Shown: positions 1 through 12,493 of the stretch, in pieces | How the letters are laid out: the number at the start of each line of letters is the position of its first letter | How positions within the stretch are numbered: position 1 is the first letter of the stretch | Assembly: GCA_025558095.1 (NCBI GenBank) | Contig: JAIVFI010000032.1 | Location: 124,001 to 188,000, forward strand | Direction: 5' to 3' | DNA from: Hyaloraphidium curvatum | Lineage: Eukaryota > Monoblepharomycota > Hyaloraphidiomycetes > Hyaloraphidiales > Hyaloraphidiaceae | Length of the DNA: 64,000 nt | Made by a program: the position numbers and the translations under genes | Notes under the pieces: model-generated | What the model saw: only the letters and a program-made list of their open reading frames with translations | Told to the model about the DNA's origin: nothing | The model's database searches: none

Positions 1-1015
1 TAGTACCGCAGCTTGAACTGTTCGAGGAGCACGAACGCCATCGTGTTCCACCCCCCGATCCTGGCGTCGGACGACGTCAGCCCCCGCCTCCAATCGGCAC
101 AAGCAGCAGGTTTGCAGCCCACCTGGCAAAGTTGGGGACGAATCCCTTGTAAAATCCCCCCACGCCCTCGTTCTTGAGGATCTTGACGGCGCAGTCCAGC
201 GCCCCCGAAAACTCCTTCTGCCCGCCGACCGTCCGCGAGTTCATCACACGCGTCTTCACGACGTCGATCGGCGAACCGAGGACGGTCGCCGCGAAGCCCG
301 CGGACAGCCCCGCCATGACGTGGGTCGTGGCGGTGTTGGGCAGCCCGGCCCCCAACAGGCTTTCCTTGACCTGGTCGAAGGTGGCCAACTCCGTCGCCTG
401 TCCATAGCGTCAGCCTCGCTTTTGTCGCAGAAAGACCCCCGTAAACCCCACCGAAATGAGCGAATTCCTCAGCAGGTTCGGAACGTACCCCCTCCACAGC
501 CCGCGGATCCCCTCCGTCGCCGCAATCTTCCGGTAGGCGTCCAAAACCCCGCTGTACAGCCTCGGCACCTCCGGCGGCGCCCTCCCCTGCGCCTGCAGCC
601 GCACCTTGACCGTGTCCGCGGGGCTCGCCACGGTGATCCCGATCGCCGAGGTCGTCAGGCCCGCCAGGATCTTCTGCGGCAGCGTGGGCAGCAACCCGGC
701 CTCGACCGCCTCCTTCCCCATGTAAAAGTTGCGCACGGGCTCGTACAGGCCCAAACGCAGGGGCGCAAACACCGCCTGCCGCTGCAGACCGGCCGTGACG
801 CCCCGCCAGAGGCTCGGCAGGCCCTCCTGCCGGGCCATGGTCGCGAGGCAGTCCGCCAGACCCTTGTAGTGCGCCCGGGCCGTCGAGCCCTGGGATTGGA
901 GCTGCAGGCGGACCTTGGCCGTGTCCAGGGGCATGGTCGAGAACTCGGAGATGCCGGCGGCGCCGAGGGACAGCCCGAGGGAGACGCCGACGGGAAGGGG
1001 GGGTTGTTGCGCCAT
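1..1015 (-). CDS. Mitochondrial uncoupling-protein-like carrier, partial at window edge
   Basis: Inner-membrane solute carrier of the SLC25 family, closest in style to uncoupling/dicarboxylate carriers. Exons read on the minus strand are 1015-452, 397-123 and 60-1; the last runs off the window, so the stop is not seen. All three carrier repeats show the signature: PLDTAKVRLQ, PADTVKVRLQ and PIDVVKTRVM, each followed by a GLWRG/GFYKG-type segment. The first intron (398-451) joins LIS to ATELATF, matching the usual NCAELVTYD region. The second (61-122) joins FAR to IGGWNTMAFVLLEQ, the usual C-terminal helix. About 299 residues are visible, near the normal full length of about 300. Seen: the motifs and splice sites. 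Inferred: the transported substrate; protons/fatty acids or dicarboxylates are both possible. Confidence 0.85.
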
Positions 1016-1273
1016 CCCGGCGGCAAGACGGCCGAGAGAATGAGATCAAAGGGCGAAAGGAACGAGAGCCGGCAAAAGCCGGAGGACGGGAAGCGCCGGG
1101 GGGTGGGGGATTTTGTCGCAGCTTTGTTTACGGCGAACAGCTCAAAGACATCACTCGCTTCTCTGCCAGAGAGAAAGCAAACACCGGAATGCTGTCAATC
1201 TATGATTTTCGAACTACAGGCCTAGTGATATGCGTCTCTGAATGCCTCCGCCCCCTTCCCTTTTGTCCATGCC

Positions 1274-4200
1274 TCACTGCGAAGGCCTTGCTTTGCCCTT
1301 CTGCTTGCTCGACGATGTCTGCTGCGGCGGCTGTATCGGGGGCGGCTGTATCGGCGGCGACGGCTGCTGGGCCGGCATCTGCAGGGGCTGCGGCCGCGGG
1401 GGAGGCTGCCTCGGCGCCTGGGCCGAAGGCTCTCCCTGCCGCTTCGGCGCGGCCCGCCCGAGCGTGCTCAGGGGCAGGTCCTCGTCGCTGTCGTCCACCG
1501 TCGGCTGCTGCTGCGCCTTGAACCGGGACACCGTCGACCGGGGTGCAGCGCTGGTGAACGAACGCACGGTGCCGACCTCGGAAGTGCCCCGGCTGACCCT
1601 CCCGACGGGCACAGGAACGGGGTACATGGCCGGTTGGGCCCACATGGCGGGCTGCACGAGCTGCGGTGCCATCTGCGGCGGTTGCTGTACGTAGCCGTAG
1701 CCGGGAATGAAGACCACCGAGCCCGGAATCAGGGGCGGCATGCTCTGGGGCAGCATGGGCATGCTTTGCATCGCGGGGTACCCCTGCATGGTCGGTGCCA
1801 TCTGCATCGCCGGCATCTGCATCATGGGCTGAAGCGCCGTCTGGATCGGCTGAGAGTACTGCATCGCAGCCTGAAGCTGGGCCTGCGGCACCAGGTTCAC
1901 CTGCGAGGGCGTGTGCTCCAAGACCCGCTCGTGCTGCCTCTGGCGTTCCTTTTCGCGTTCACGCTCGAGCCACGCCATTGCAAGCGAGTTGCGCGCCCGC
2001 ACAGAGGCCGAGTCGTCGAAGTCGTACGGATCCGTGGCCATCGCAGGAACGCTGCCCATCGCGTACGGGTTGGGCAGCGGGGAGCCGTATCCGAGCGCTG
2101 ACTGACCGCCGACGATGGATTGAGGGCCACTCATAGGGGTGGGTACCGCCGAGCCCCCAATGCTCATGCCCGGAATCATCTGGCCATAAGCGGCCTGGTG
2201 AATGCTGGTGGGCCTTGATCCCGGCATGAAGGTGCCGGGCAACTGCGGCTGCCTGTAGACGCCTGCCCTCCTCGGGTCCATGGGGGGCGTTCCCGGGCCG
2301 GCCAACATGTACGCCTGGGGGTACTGGGCGTGCGCCGCGTACGTAGCTTGCGCCATCACATTCTGGCCGACGACCGAAGCCGAATCCTGAGGACCGATCA
2401 TGCTGCGAAGAACGTCAGCGCTACTCGCGGCACCGAACTTCAAATGCTCACTTGAGCGACATTGACGTCGTCTGGTGCACGAGCGGTTTCTCGTCTTCCT
2501 CGCCGTCCGTTTCGTTGCCGGTAACGGGGTTCATGGCTACGCCGGCGACTTGTTCGACAGGGTCCGCTTGCTTGGAGACCTGCACGACGTTGGCGACCTC
2601 CTCGGCAACCTCTTCGTTCGTCGGAGTGTGGAAGTCGGCGGCATCCTCTCCTTGATCGTCTCCTTGCCCTCCAAGATCCTCGGAAACTGCGGGGACGCCG
2701 GCAGGGGCATCCGTCCTTCCTTCCGTGGTAGACTCAATCGTTCCACTGGGCACAACGGTGTCGGCTTCGCTGGGAGCAGAGTCCGGAGCATCTGGTTTGG
2801 CGTCGTTCCTGGTGACCACCGTCAGTTTGATGAGCTTGTCGACGGGAGGCTGGGGTTGGGAGGCGAGCACTGCCTCCTGAGCGGCAGCCAACGAAACCTC
2901 AACGATCGATGCGTTGAGCTCGTCCCTTTCCACGAGCTGGTACTCCCAGTCCCAGACTTGTTGCCCGTCCTCCTGGACGGTAGGGCTCGGGACGGCGACA
3001 AGAACCATGCTGCTCTGCTGCGTTACCGTGAGCATGGGCACTGCAATCGGCGCCACCTCCGTCGGAACGGAGTCCGTCTGGTCGTCAGCAGCCTGGTATT
3101 CTTGCTGGATCAGCTGCTCGATAGTCACGGGCGACCGCGCGTCCTCGGGGTCCTCGTCGCCGTCGGACGAAGAGTCTTCGCCAGCAACCTGCTCGTCTTC
3201 GACAATGCTGGGTGCCGCCTCCGTTGGAATCTCTGGCTGGTCCGCGCTCTGCTGTGTCTCTCCGGCCGCGATCTTGATCGGTGCGACGAACTCGGAAACC
3301 TCTTCTTCCACGATGGTCTGCTTGTGCACGGCAAGAGCCAAAGGAAGGTCCTCCTCCGATTCTTCTGCGCCACCTTCGGCCGCTTCGGTGCCCAGACGCT
3401 GCGGCGAGGTCGCAGGCTGAGGCGCAAGGGAGGCCTGGACGGCAGGCGCGACAGCGGAGGGGGTTGCGAGCCGGAGGGGGGTGGCGCTAGCATAGGAAGC
3501 GGTCGGAGCCCGCTCGGCGAGTGGCGTGTTCATCGTCGACAGGACGTCGGGTCCAGCAGAAAAGGAGAATGCGCCGGGGCTCTTGGGCGACAGGTTCTTG
3601 TTTGCTGCGGCCTCCATGAGCATGGCAATCTCGTAGGCCCGACGCACGGCCTCGTCGACTTTGCTTGACGGCTTGCGTGGCGAGCGACTGGTGCCCGACT
3701 TGACTCTCTTCATCTGATCGGATGCCTTGCCGAAGCTGGGGATCCTGAGTCCTACGTCGGCGTTTAGGCCGCTCGACAACCATTCCGACCATCGCTTTTG
3801 GACCTTCTGGATCCAATCCTGTTCCGAGTCGTTGCTTTGGCCAATGATGCGCCGTTTTTCGGCAATTAGGGCAAGCAGCTCTGCCTTCGGTGCCATGGTA
3901 GGAAGGCTCCGCAGGAAAGGAAGGAAAGCCACCAGCTCCGCGACCGACAGCCACAGCTGGGATCCTTCCGAATCGACCGCACAGTCCTCCATGTCGGCAT
4001 TGGCGTGAAGCAGAGCATGACCCGGCGCGCTTGCGGATCCGCAGATGGAAAGCACCAGACGTGCCAGATCTTGCACGGTGGGCAGCATAAAGAGCACGAA
4101 CGGCGCGGATGGCGACGTCGAGAAGGGGCGCCTTTCGCGCCTTCCGGGGGAAGCCGGAGGGTGCAACAGGTCCCAACGGACGCGGATGTTGTCCGCCTCC

Positions 4201-5703
4201 ACCTTGACTACGCCGGGTCCCATCACGAGCTCCGCCCTCCCCGGGTACAGAGCAAACGCCGAGTAGCAGCCCTGTCCAAGGACAATCAAATCATGCCATA
4301 AGAGAAGTCGAGGTTGCCAACACACCTGAATGACAATGATCGGGTCGCGGTTCTTCTTCAAGTCCTTCTTGTCGCTGTAGAGAGCAATGCGGGCGACATG
4401 GAACTAATGGATCGGCGGAATGTTAACGAGGACCACGTCGAGCCAAAGACGAGCTCACAGTGTCCGAATGACCAGGGCGCGGGCTTTTGGGGGCGGAAAG
4501 GAAACGGCCAAAGATGCTCGACGTGTCCTTGCCGTCCCCGGATTTGCCAGAAACCGCGGAAGGGGCCAGCGAAGCCATGTCCGCACTGCGCCGATCGACC
4601 GTGGAGCGCGGCGTGGCCTCGAGCTTATCGTCACCCGCGGTCACCACGCACCAGAACCTGGGGTCCGGGCCCGTCGCGTAAGTTGCGATCCATCGCCAAA
4701 AGGCACTGCTGCTCACCGGCTCCACTCCGTCTCGTACGTGACCCGAGCCAGAAGCCAGCCCTGTTGCAGGATCTCACCGGGTTTCTGTGAGGGCATGAGT
4801 TGAGCTTCGAAGAGGTCATGGTCGACCACGACGACCCACAGCTCGGTTGGTGGGTGCCATCGTCGTTCGGTCGACTCCCAAATCAGACCAGGCAGACTTC
4901 GACACCGCCGGGCGTTGGAGGAGACGGAAAGTGAAGGCCTCGCACAGCCTGGCGAACTCGAATTGCGCAAGGCGAATGGCGAAGAGCCAGCCGTCCCTCA
5001 TGTGCACAGTTGGGCAGCCGAGCGTGTAGAGGTTGCACCCGGCACTGGTCATGTGGAAGCGGTGGGCAAAGCGCGCATCCGGAGGCACGTCTGTCGGAGA
5101 ACGAGCAGTACTGGAAGCCGGAGTGAGGGTTTGCGCATCCGAGTTCTCCGTGATGGTGCTCATTGGCGACGAGATTGCTTGAGAGTGCCGTTCGCCGTGA
5201 TCCGGCACGACCGTTGTGCAGCCGTCAGTAATGTTGATGTAGTTCGGAACCGGCTGCTTCTCCTTGATGGCCGCGACGAGGTCCGCCGACGGGGGCCCGG
5301 CGGTCGCTTTCTGGAGGTCCTCGTCGGCCGCGCCCCAGAACTGCATCACGCTTCCGCGGAGCTCGACCCACCACGAGGTCCAGACGTCCTCGCGATCCTT
5401 CAAGGCAATCTTCCGCCCGTGCGAATCGAGGTCGCGGCGTTTGAAGACGACGCCCGAAAAGTAGAGCTTCTCATTGTGCGCCTGGAAGAAGGGCAGCAGA
5501 GCCTGCAGGTCGGTAACGTCGATGGCTTTCGGCGCAACGCGGGGAGCTTCGGCTCGCCAGCTGGTCTGAAGGCGCAGCTGCCCGGCAGTTCCGGAATCCG
5601 AGGCAGGAGAGATGTCAATTGGAGTCGCCGACGGCGTCGCCAAGGGCGGCGAGTCGCCAGGACCCGTCCCGGTCCCGAGGGTCCCCTCGACAACTGCAGC
5701 CAT
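1274..5703 (-). CDS. Caf120/Skg3-like PH-domain protein
   Basis: Fungal PH-domain protein resembling Caf120 and Skg3, which in yeast associate with the CCR4-NOT complex and the cell cortex. Six exons are proposed: 5703-4906, 4841-4717, 4657-4459, 4403-4326, 4271-2452 and 2402-1274, giving 1382 residues. The N-terminal third has the family pattern: LLPFFQAHNEKLYFSG, a WTSWWVELRGSVMQFW PH strand, the INITD segment, AIRLAQFEFARLCEAF, then FWCVVT, DPIIVIQGCYSAFALYPG and a LWLSVAELVAFLPFL-like tail. Splicing restores each of these across introns. The remainder is acidic and disordered, followed by a Met/Gln/Pro-rich C-terminus. The intron at 4842-4905 is the least certain. Family assignment is from recalled motif order; no search was run. 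Confidence 0.75.
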
Positions 5704-6224
5704 GAAGGGTAGGCAGAAATCAACCGGAGCCGGCCTGCAATGTCAGGTGTTCGGTCCGTCGCCGCAGTATCGGGTGGCACGTGCCGAAGACCGATTGCCG
5801 TTCGCCCGGTCAGACGCGAGACGAATGCCCGGCCTCTGTCGATTTCGATAGCCGGTAGTCCGATTCAAGCGAGAGCGGGCCGCTTTGTCGCTCGGGAGCC
5901 CACGCCGGCGCTGCCGACGATTGTTTGGACCACCCGCCGACGAGGCCCGGCACTCCCAATCCGAAGCGCTGGGACGGGGCCCAGAGCCCGGAAATCGAAG
6001 GAAGCGTCGATGCACAAGTCACCCGATCTCAGGAAGCACGGATGGCGGTGCACTGCGGGCGGAAGCTCGCAGGGCTTCGAAACTCCGAACCGATGGCGGC
6101 CCCGCTTGCTTGGCCGCTCGACAAACAACACCCGAATCTTCCCTCCACACCTCTCATCTATGCGTCTAGAAATAGAGCTACGAGACAAAAAGACATAGTG
6201 TCGCAGGAGATTGTCCGTTTTGCG
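5704..6224. other. Intergenic, no gene seen
   Basis: Stretch of about 520 bp upstream of the PH-domain gene start and downstream of the F-box/LRR stop, both on the minus strand. Only short shadow frames occur. It probably holds the promoter of the PH-domain gene and the 3' end of the F-box gene; I see no clear TATA box. Confidence 0.5.
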
Positions 6225-9006
6225 TCAGAGATCGTCCTCGAATCCGCCGTCCGAAGAAAGCGCAGCAAAGAGGCTCGCCAACTCACGCCGCCGCGGGCTC
6301 TGGGCCGTCTTGGCGACTGCTTCGGCGACGATCTTGGGCGGTGTGGAGCGTGTCGACGCAGAGTACTCCGATGGTGGGGTTCGGGCCCCGTCGGGAAGAC
6401 TCGCCCTCTTCTGGGACCCGCCCGACAGGCGGCTCCTGTGCTGAGCGAAGCTGTCGGGCAGATGGTGATACTTGCTCCTGCGGTGCGGGCAGTGGCTGGC
6501 TCGCCCAGCTTTCTTCAGGCGGCTTGACCTCCTGATTCCGGGGTGCAGTCCCTCCTCGCCGCCATCTTCGTTGTCGCTCGGGCAGCACGAAGTGTGCAGG
6601 CTGGCCGACTTTGAGGACTTGGTCGGCGTCGTCCGTGCCGATGACCACGCAGAATAGGGCACGGAAGGGAGATGGTCGTCCGCGGCCTCGTCTCGGGGCT
6701 GCGGAACCTGCAAAAGATCGGTGGTCTGTCGTCGGGGCATGAAGTGCAGCATGAGGCCGTTGAGGGCACCGCGGATGCGGTTGATGGCCGTAACGGAGTC
6801 AAGAAGAAGGCTGGGTCCTGTTTCCGTGTGCGATGTTGGGGCAACAGCCGCGTTCCCGCATGCGAGCTCGTCCGAAAGGTCCCGCAGCTCCTTGAAGCGT
6901 CCGAGGTCCGGGATGTCGGACACGTCGACCCACTCCAAGCGCCCGCAGATGTTGAGAAAGCTCCTGATGTTGCCTGCCGAGAATTGCGTGTTCATCTGGA
7001 GGCTTATCTTGCGCAGCGAGCGGTAAAGGCCCATGAGAGAGAAAAGCGTCAGGTCCGTGAGCTGCGGATTGCGCGCTAGATGCAACGCCCGCAAGTTGGT
7101 GCACGTGTTGCAGACCAGCTTGACGGTGTCGTCGGTGAGCCTGCCCCTGCCTCCAACGCGGTGCGAGATCGCATTGTCCGAGAGGTCCAGCACCACAAGC
7201 TTCTGCGACAGCATGCGGGAAACAGAGGACATGGGCAACGGCGTGTGCGACAAGAATAGGGTCCGAATGTCCTGGGAAGCCTTGAGATCCCGGAACTGTG
7301 CGACGGTCGAATCCGATAGGCCCAAACAGTGCGAGACCTTTAGGACATCGAGGGCTGGGTTGGAGACCGTCACGACTTGCAGAACCGCGACCGTCAAGAA
7401 AGGTAGGCCAGACATGTTGAGAGACTTCAACGACCTGAAAGACTCCCCTCTCGGGTAAGAAGCGGGCCCAACGGGCAAGAGAGGCTCCAGGTCGTCCAGG
7501 AGGCGTATGCCGGCGATGTTCAGCGTCTCCAAGGTCTGCATGTTCCGCCTGTGGATGACCAAGGCACCAAAGACTGTTGCGGCACGCAGGTTCTCGAGCT
7601 GCTCCAAATCCAGCTCCTTCAATGCGGGGCAAGCTTCCGCGACACGGGCAACAGCTGCATCAGTCAGGCCCTTACAACGTCCCAGCTTGAGGGAAACCAA
7701 ATGGTTCCCTAGATGCTGCACAATGCGGAAAATGTGTCGGTCAGAAACACCGCAACATCCGGAAAAGTCAAGGCGCTTCAAAACGCGGTCCTTGACAGCG
7801 AAGACCGAGTCGTCCAGCAAGAGATCAAAGAAAGCGTTGTCGACGGCCTGGCAGTCTCTGAGCACCAGAGTGTGCAGCCGCGTGCACCCTTCGCGCAGTA
7901 GCGTTGCCAATCCATCGAGCTGCGACGCATTGGAGAGGTTCAGACTCTGAAGCCGATAGCATCTGGTGAAAGCGGAAAGCTCCAGTGGAACGGCCGCGCC
8001 ATTCTCCGAAAAAGCGCCGGAGAGGTCCAAATGCCGGATGGAGTGAGCTGCCGACAACACGAGGCCGCCGACATGCGTCTTCTGCAGCCGCGACAGCAGG
8101 CTGGCCGCCTTTTCCATGGTCCGGGGCCGCGGGTTCTGGTAAGCGATGCCGGCCGCCAGAATATAGAGCCGGCGGTTGAGGAAGAGAACGGGATAGAGAG
8201 CGTTGCCCGTCGACGGAGCATAGCGTTTCCGACGCCCTTGAACGAGCTTCAGGACTGCGTTTCGGAAGAGTTAGTTAGTTCGTCGCGTTGCGGGAGGCCA
8301 GGCACGCACTCTGGGTCAAGACCTCATCGGGCAAGCTTTCCAGAGTCACCCTCTGGATGGTGTCCTCGTCCTCGAATGCCTTATTGTTGGCCGACTTTTT
8401 CCGACGGTGAAACGCGGCCGAGGTCGGCGCCGGAAGGGCGACCCGACTACTGCTCGCGGAAGGAGTCCTCGGTTGCAGCGTAGGAGGGGGCGGAGGCAGG
8501 GAAAAGGGTGTGGCAAGCTGGACCGGGAGCCGCGGGTGGTCATTCAAACCGCCGGCATGGGCGTCGTCGTTGTCCGTGACGAAGAGCGCCTGTCGGGGCA
8601 CTCGGCTCGTTCCGGCGAGCGAAGAGGGCCACACCGACGACGAGCTGGGATCTGCCTGTCCCGCGTAGGCACCGAAAAGACCCGGCGTTCCGGTAGCGGC
8701 CAGCGGGGTCGGCTGTTCGGGCGTCCACAGGTCCCGCGCCGTGGAGCGGCCCAGAGACCACGAGCCCCGCGAGCCGCCCGAAGCGGGCACGAAACCGCGC
8801 GGCTCTGCGCCTTGCCCCGCTTTCGGTGTGATCTCCGTGCGGCCGGAGCTGAGAGGCGGCCTTCCGGCGGAGAAGGCGGCACCCCAGGCGTCGTCCCCGT
8901 CCGCGACGGTGCCCTCCGAGAGGAGCTCTTCGCCGAGGGAGAGCGGAGCCCAGCCGCCGCGGTGCGCGCCGCCCAGCATGTCGGGCGCGGTTGCGGCGGT
9001 GTGCAC
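6225..9006 (-). CDS. F-box / leucine-rich-repeat protein
   Basis: Likely substrate-recognition subunit of an SCF ubiquitin ligase. Two exons (9006-8310 and 8254-6225) give 908 residues. The first exon encodes a disordered Ser/Pro-rich region ending in LESLPDEVLTQ. Removing the 55-bp intron (8255-8309) continues it as ILKLVQG... and LYPVLFLNRRLYILA, which is a recognisable F-box beginning around residue 223. The second exon carries many AMN1-like LRRs such as LKRLDFSGCCGVSDRHI, LVSLKLGRCKGLTDAAV and LRALHLARNPQLTD. The last 150 or so residues are basic and disordered. Without splicing, the F-box is split and invisible, so the intron decides the annotation. The substrate is unknown. Confidence 0.85.
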
Positions 9007-9935
9007 TCCCTACGGTGGGCGGCGAGTGGTGACAGCTGACAGGTGCGGTACGCTTCGTACGGAAGGCCACGGTCACCGGTGTGCGCGACCCCCGAGGTCC
9101 CACCGCAGGGATACCCACTGCACACTCGATCCGCGAGGTCCAACTACGCAGACGGGCTTTTCCCACTCGTGTTGTTGCGATCCGAGGGTGGAAGCGGCGC
9201 GAGACCAACTTTTGCCGGCACTGAATTCGAGGACGCAAGAGCGGGGATTCCTCGGTCCCATCCCTCATGAGACGGCGCTTCCAGTAGACCTCAAGGTAGA
9301 ACTCTTGTGAGTGACATTTGCTTCAATCAAGCTATTCTTTCCTCGTGGGAATTGCTCCTTTGGCAACTGTCCGCTGGCCGTAGCGGATCCCTCGAAAGAG
9401 AAGACGTCCAAGTCCAGCAAATTGCTCGGTTCTCAACTTGACATCTTTTATTTTGCCATTTACGGGATGCAACTGGATTCTGGTCCTGCATGTCATCCCT
9501 GGCGCCGTCGCCCTCCGTTTGCATTTGTAGCGATGATACCCGGGCTGATCTTTGAAGTTGGTGAAACCAGAACTTGAAACTGAAAGCATCCGTCTGAATC
9601 GAATGCCATCGCTAGGCAAATGGCCTCATGGCCGTGAGGGACACTCGGGTGGGATGACCGCTCAGTTCCGCACCCATCATCGGCCTTGCTGCGTCAGACG
9701 CACTCATCTAGATGATTTGACGCTGCAATCGAAAGATTTCGATGAATTCGCCAGTGTATCCGCGGGGATCGGGTGCGGCCACTGCCCTTCCGCCATTCCG
9801 TGTCCTAGCAAGGGTCTCCAAGACCCTGAGCTTCCACTCCTCGACTCTTTTGGCAATCGCTACCTGCCGGTCGCAGCGTCGTCTCTCCTCAAAAGTCCTC
9901 TCTCTCTTTCTCGCCCCGTCCCGTCACCCGTGAAA
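9007..9935. other. Divergent intergenic region
   Basis: About 930 bp between the F-box/LRR gene (minus) and the first CPDxCGH gene (plus), so it must contain both promoters. It is visibly less GC-rich than the genes on either side, especially 9310-9760. A C/T-rich tract (9890-9920) precedes the plus-strand start. No convincing ORF, repeat or RNA gene was found. Confidence 0.5.
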
Positions 9936-10977
9936 ATGTCCGAGGAGAAGCGCACCCTCACCGCCGAGGTGAGAAACATGGGACAGTGTTTCGCGGCAGC
10001 CATCGCCGTCGCCCCGCTGCATTCGGGGTTCCGCTTGTGCGAACAAGTTCATCGGCACCGGCGGATAGGCCTCTGTGGAGCGGCCATGGGAAACCGCCTG
10101 TAGGAGGCCGATTCTGACCTCGTCCCTGCTCGGCCTCCCAGCACGACACCATCTCGGTGTTCCAGGGGCTCAAGACCCTGCCCTGCCGTTTCCGGACTGC
10201 CCTCTGCCCCGACAAGTGCGGCCACTCCAAGGAGAGCGCGTTGTTCGAGGTCAAGTCCTACAACAACGAGGTCGCGGACCACGACACCCGCGTCGGCTTC
10301 GCCTCGGCCGACATCGACGCGGCCTCGCTCGACGTTATCAAGGGGCTGAAGGAGGGCGATGAGGTCCACCTCGTGTGGAAGTTGGTGTCCGCTTCAATCG
10401 ACCCTCGCCATGTTCTGATCGAATGATTCCGCCTCCAGGCACGAGAAGGTCGAGAGGCCCGGCTACTCTGGCGGCGAGCGCACCCTCACCAAAGTTGCGC
10501 CTTCCGGAGGCGCTTCGGCGGCCAGCGCCGAGAAGCGGACACTGATCGCTGAGGTATTGACAATCGGGAATGATTCTGGTCGATCGTCCGCTCATTCAGC
10601 CCTGGGCGCCAGCACGACACGATCTCCGAATTCGAGGGCATTAAGACCACTCCCTGCCGCTTCCGGACTGCCCTCTGCCCAGACAAGTGCGGCCACGCCA
10701 AGGAGGGCGCCCTGTTCTCGATCAAGAGCTACAACAACAAGGTCGACAACGAGGAAACCAAGGTCGGGTTCGAGGTCGCCGACATAGACGCCGAGTCCCT
10801 CGCCGTCCTCAAGGGCTTGAAGGAGGGCGACTCCGTTCACCTCGTCTGGAAGTGGGTTTCTAGAGCCCGGATCTCGATCGCCCGTGCTAATCTTGGCTGC
10901 GAACCAGGCACGAGAAGGTTGAGACGCCCACCTTCTCCGGCGGCGAGCGCACCATCACCAAGGTCGCCAAGAAGTAA
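9936..10977 (+). CDS. Two-repeat CPDxCGH-domain protein, copy 1
   Basis: Unrecognised 231-residue protein built from two near-identical repeats. Exons: 9936-9968, 10142-10380, 10439-10553, 10613-10851, 10908-10977. Each repeat starts EKRTLxAE, continues HDTISxFxGxKTxPCRFRT, then ALCPDKCGH, a FxxKSYNN segment, ADIDAxSLxVxKGLKEGD, VHLVWKHEKVE and SGGERTxTKV. Repeat 1 spans residues 4-110 and repeat 2 about 121-229. The core exon of each repeat is exactly 239 nt, with an intron before HDT (phase 0) and another inside the Lys codon of VWK (phase 2). The gene therefore arose by internal duplication of an exon set. The Cys and His residues in PCR and CPDKCGH suggest metal binding, but that is inference. 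No signal peptide or membrane segment is seen, so a soluble intracellular protein is likely. Confidence 0.85.
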
Positions 10978-11274
10978 GAAGTAGAGCCCCGAGGCGCTGG
11001 CGTTACCTGGTATCCGCCGTACCGCACGGAAGAAAAAGAATCCATGTGTCACGGCATCTGGGGCAAACGCCTGCCCAAAGTGAGCCATTTTCTCGCTTCG
11101 ATGTATCTTTGTTGCGCCCGGCAGCGCGAGTTTCCGGAGTGGCCGTCGCTTCGGATTCAAGGGTCCAAAGACACCCTGAAATCGAATCAGCGCGCAACCT
11201 CTCCCGAAGAGAGCCGCCGCCGCCTTCTCTTCTCCAGCCTTAGCCTTCTTCCAACTGAATACCATCTCTACTCG

Positions 11275-12435
11275 ATGGCTGAGGAGAAGCGGACTCTCAT
11301 CGCGGAGGTGCGTGCCGTGGCGGGGTTCGGTGGGTGGAGGTGGAGGCTCCTTGCTGGCGACACACAATGCATTCGGGCCTCAAGGGCCTTATGGAATGTT
11401 CTCTTAGGCTCATCAGAGTGCCTACCATGGCTTTGGACACCCCAAGGCCGGCGGAAGTGCCGATTCGGCGCTCTCGGTTCCGGGCAACGTTCTAACTCCG
11501 GCCCGGCTCTGTCTTCTTCGTGTCCACTCCCCATACAGCACGACACCGTCGCGGTGTTCCATGGGACCAAGAAACCCCCCTGCCGCTTCAAGACCGCCCT
11601 CTGCCCCGACCAGTGCGGACACTCCAAGGAGAGCGCGATGTTCGAGGTCACTTCTTACCACAACGACGTCTCCGACCACATGCACCACATCGCCTTCCCG
11701 ACCGCGGAGATCAACGAGGCTTCGCTCGCAGTCATCAAGAAGCTGAAGGATGGCGAGGAGGTCCACCTCGTCTTCAAGTGGGTGCCGATGCCCAGCTTTG
11801 CTTCCGTTGCTGATCGAGCCGCGCAGACACGAGAAGGTGGAGAAGCCCGGCTTCTCCGGTGGCGAGCGCACCATCACCAAGGTCGAACCTGCCAGCGCAT
11901 CGGCGGCTGCGACCGAGAGCCGCGAGCTCCTGGCGACCCACCAGACGATATCGGAGTTTGAGGGCGTTACGGAGCGGAAATGCATGCATATGACGTCCTT
12001 GTGCCCCGACAAGTGCGGGCACGGCGGTGCTGTGGCTGTTTTCAAGGTTCTGGGGTGTAAGTCGCATGTCCATCGTTTGCGTCGAAAATCGCTGACCTTA
12101 CCGTGCTCTGAACCCGAAACAGACACGAACTACGAGAAGCCTGGCAAGTACGGCGACGAGAAGCAGCAGCGCTTCCACGTCAAGCTCGCAGGCATCGGGG
12201 CCGAGAAGAACGCCGACGTGGTCGCCAAGATCAAGGCGCTCAAGCCGAACGACAAGGTGGGTCTTCCACGACACAGGTCGCGATTCTCCTGACATCCTCC
12301 GGTGAGGTGGTGCTCGACTGGAACCACGACTATGTCACGAGGGGCGGATCCAAGAGCCCCGAGCGCCCGGTCGTCAAGCTGGAGCCCATCTCGGCCGAGG
12401 CTGCCACCGAGGCTCTCGCCAAGACCACGGACTAA
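11275..12435 (+). CDS. Two-repeat CPDxCGH-domain protein, copy 2
   Basis: Tandem paralogue of the gene 300 bp upstream, 254 residues. Exons: 11275-11307, 11539-11777, 11827-12056, 12123-12256, 12307-12435. The start MAEEKRTLIAE and the first repeat copy the neighbour's structure, including a 239-nt core exon and the same intron phases. The second repeat differs. It has lost the intron before HQTISEFEG, reads KCMHMTSLCPDKCGH, and carries a longer body with YEKPGKYGDEKQ, IKALKPNDKVVLDWNHDY and SPERPVVKL. It also has introns at new positions (12057-12122 and 12257-12306). The second repeat looks like the fuller version of the domain, with the others shortened. Function unknown; a small beta-rich metal-binding domain is a guess. 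Confidence 0.85.
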
Positions 12436-12493
12436 GCTGGCGCCAACGAGCGCGATCATGCTGGCCAATGCTGCTGTGTATTGGCAAGCCTCA

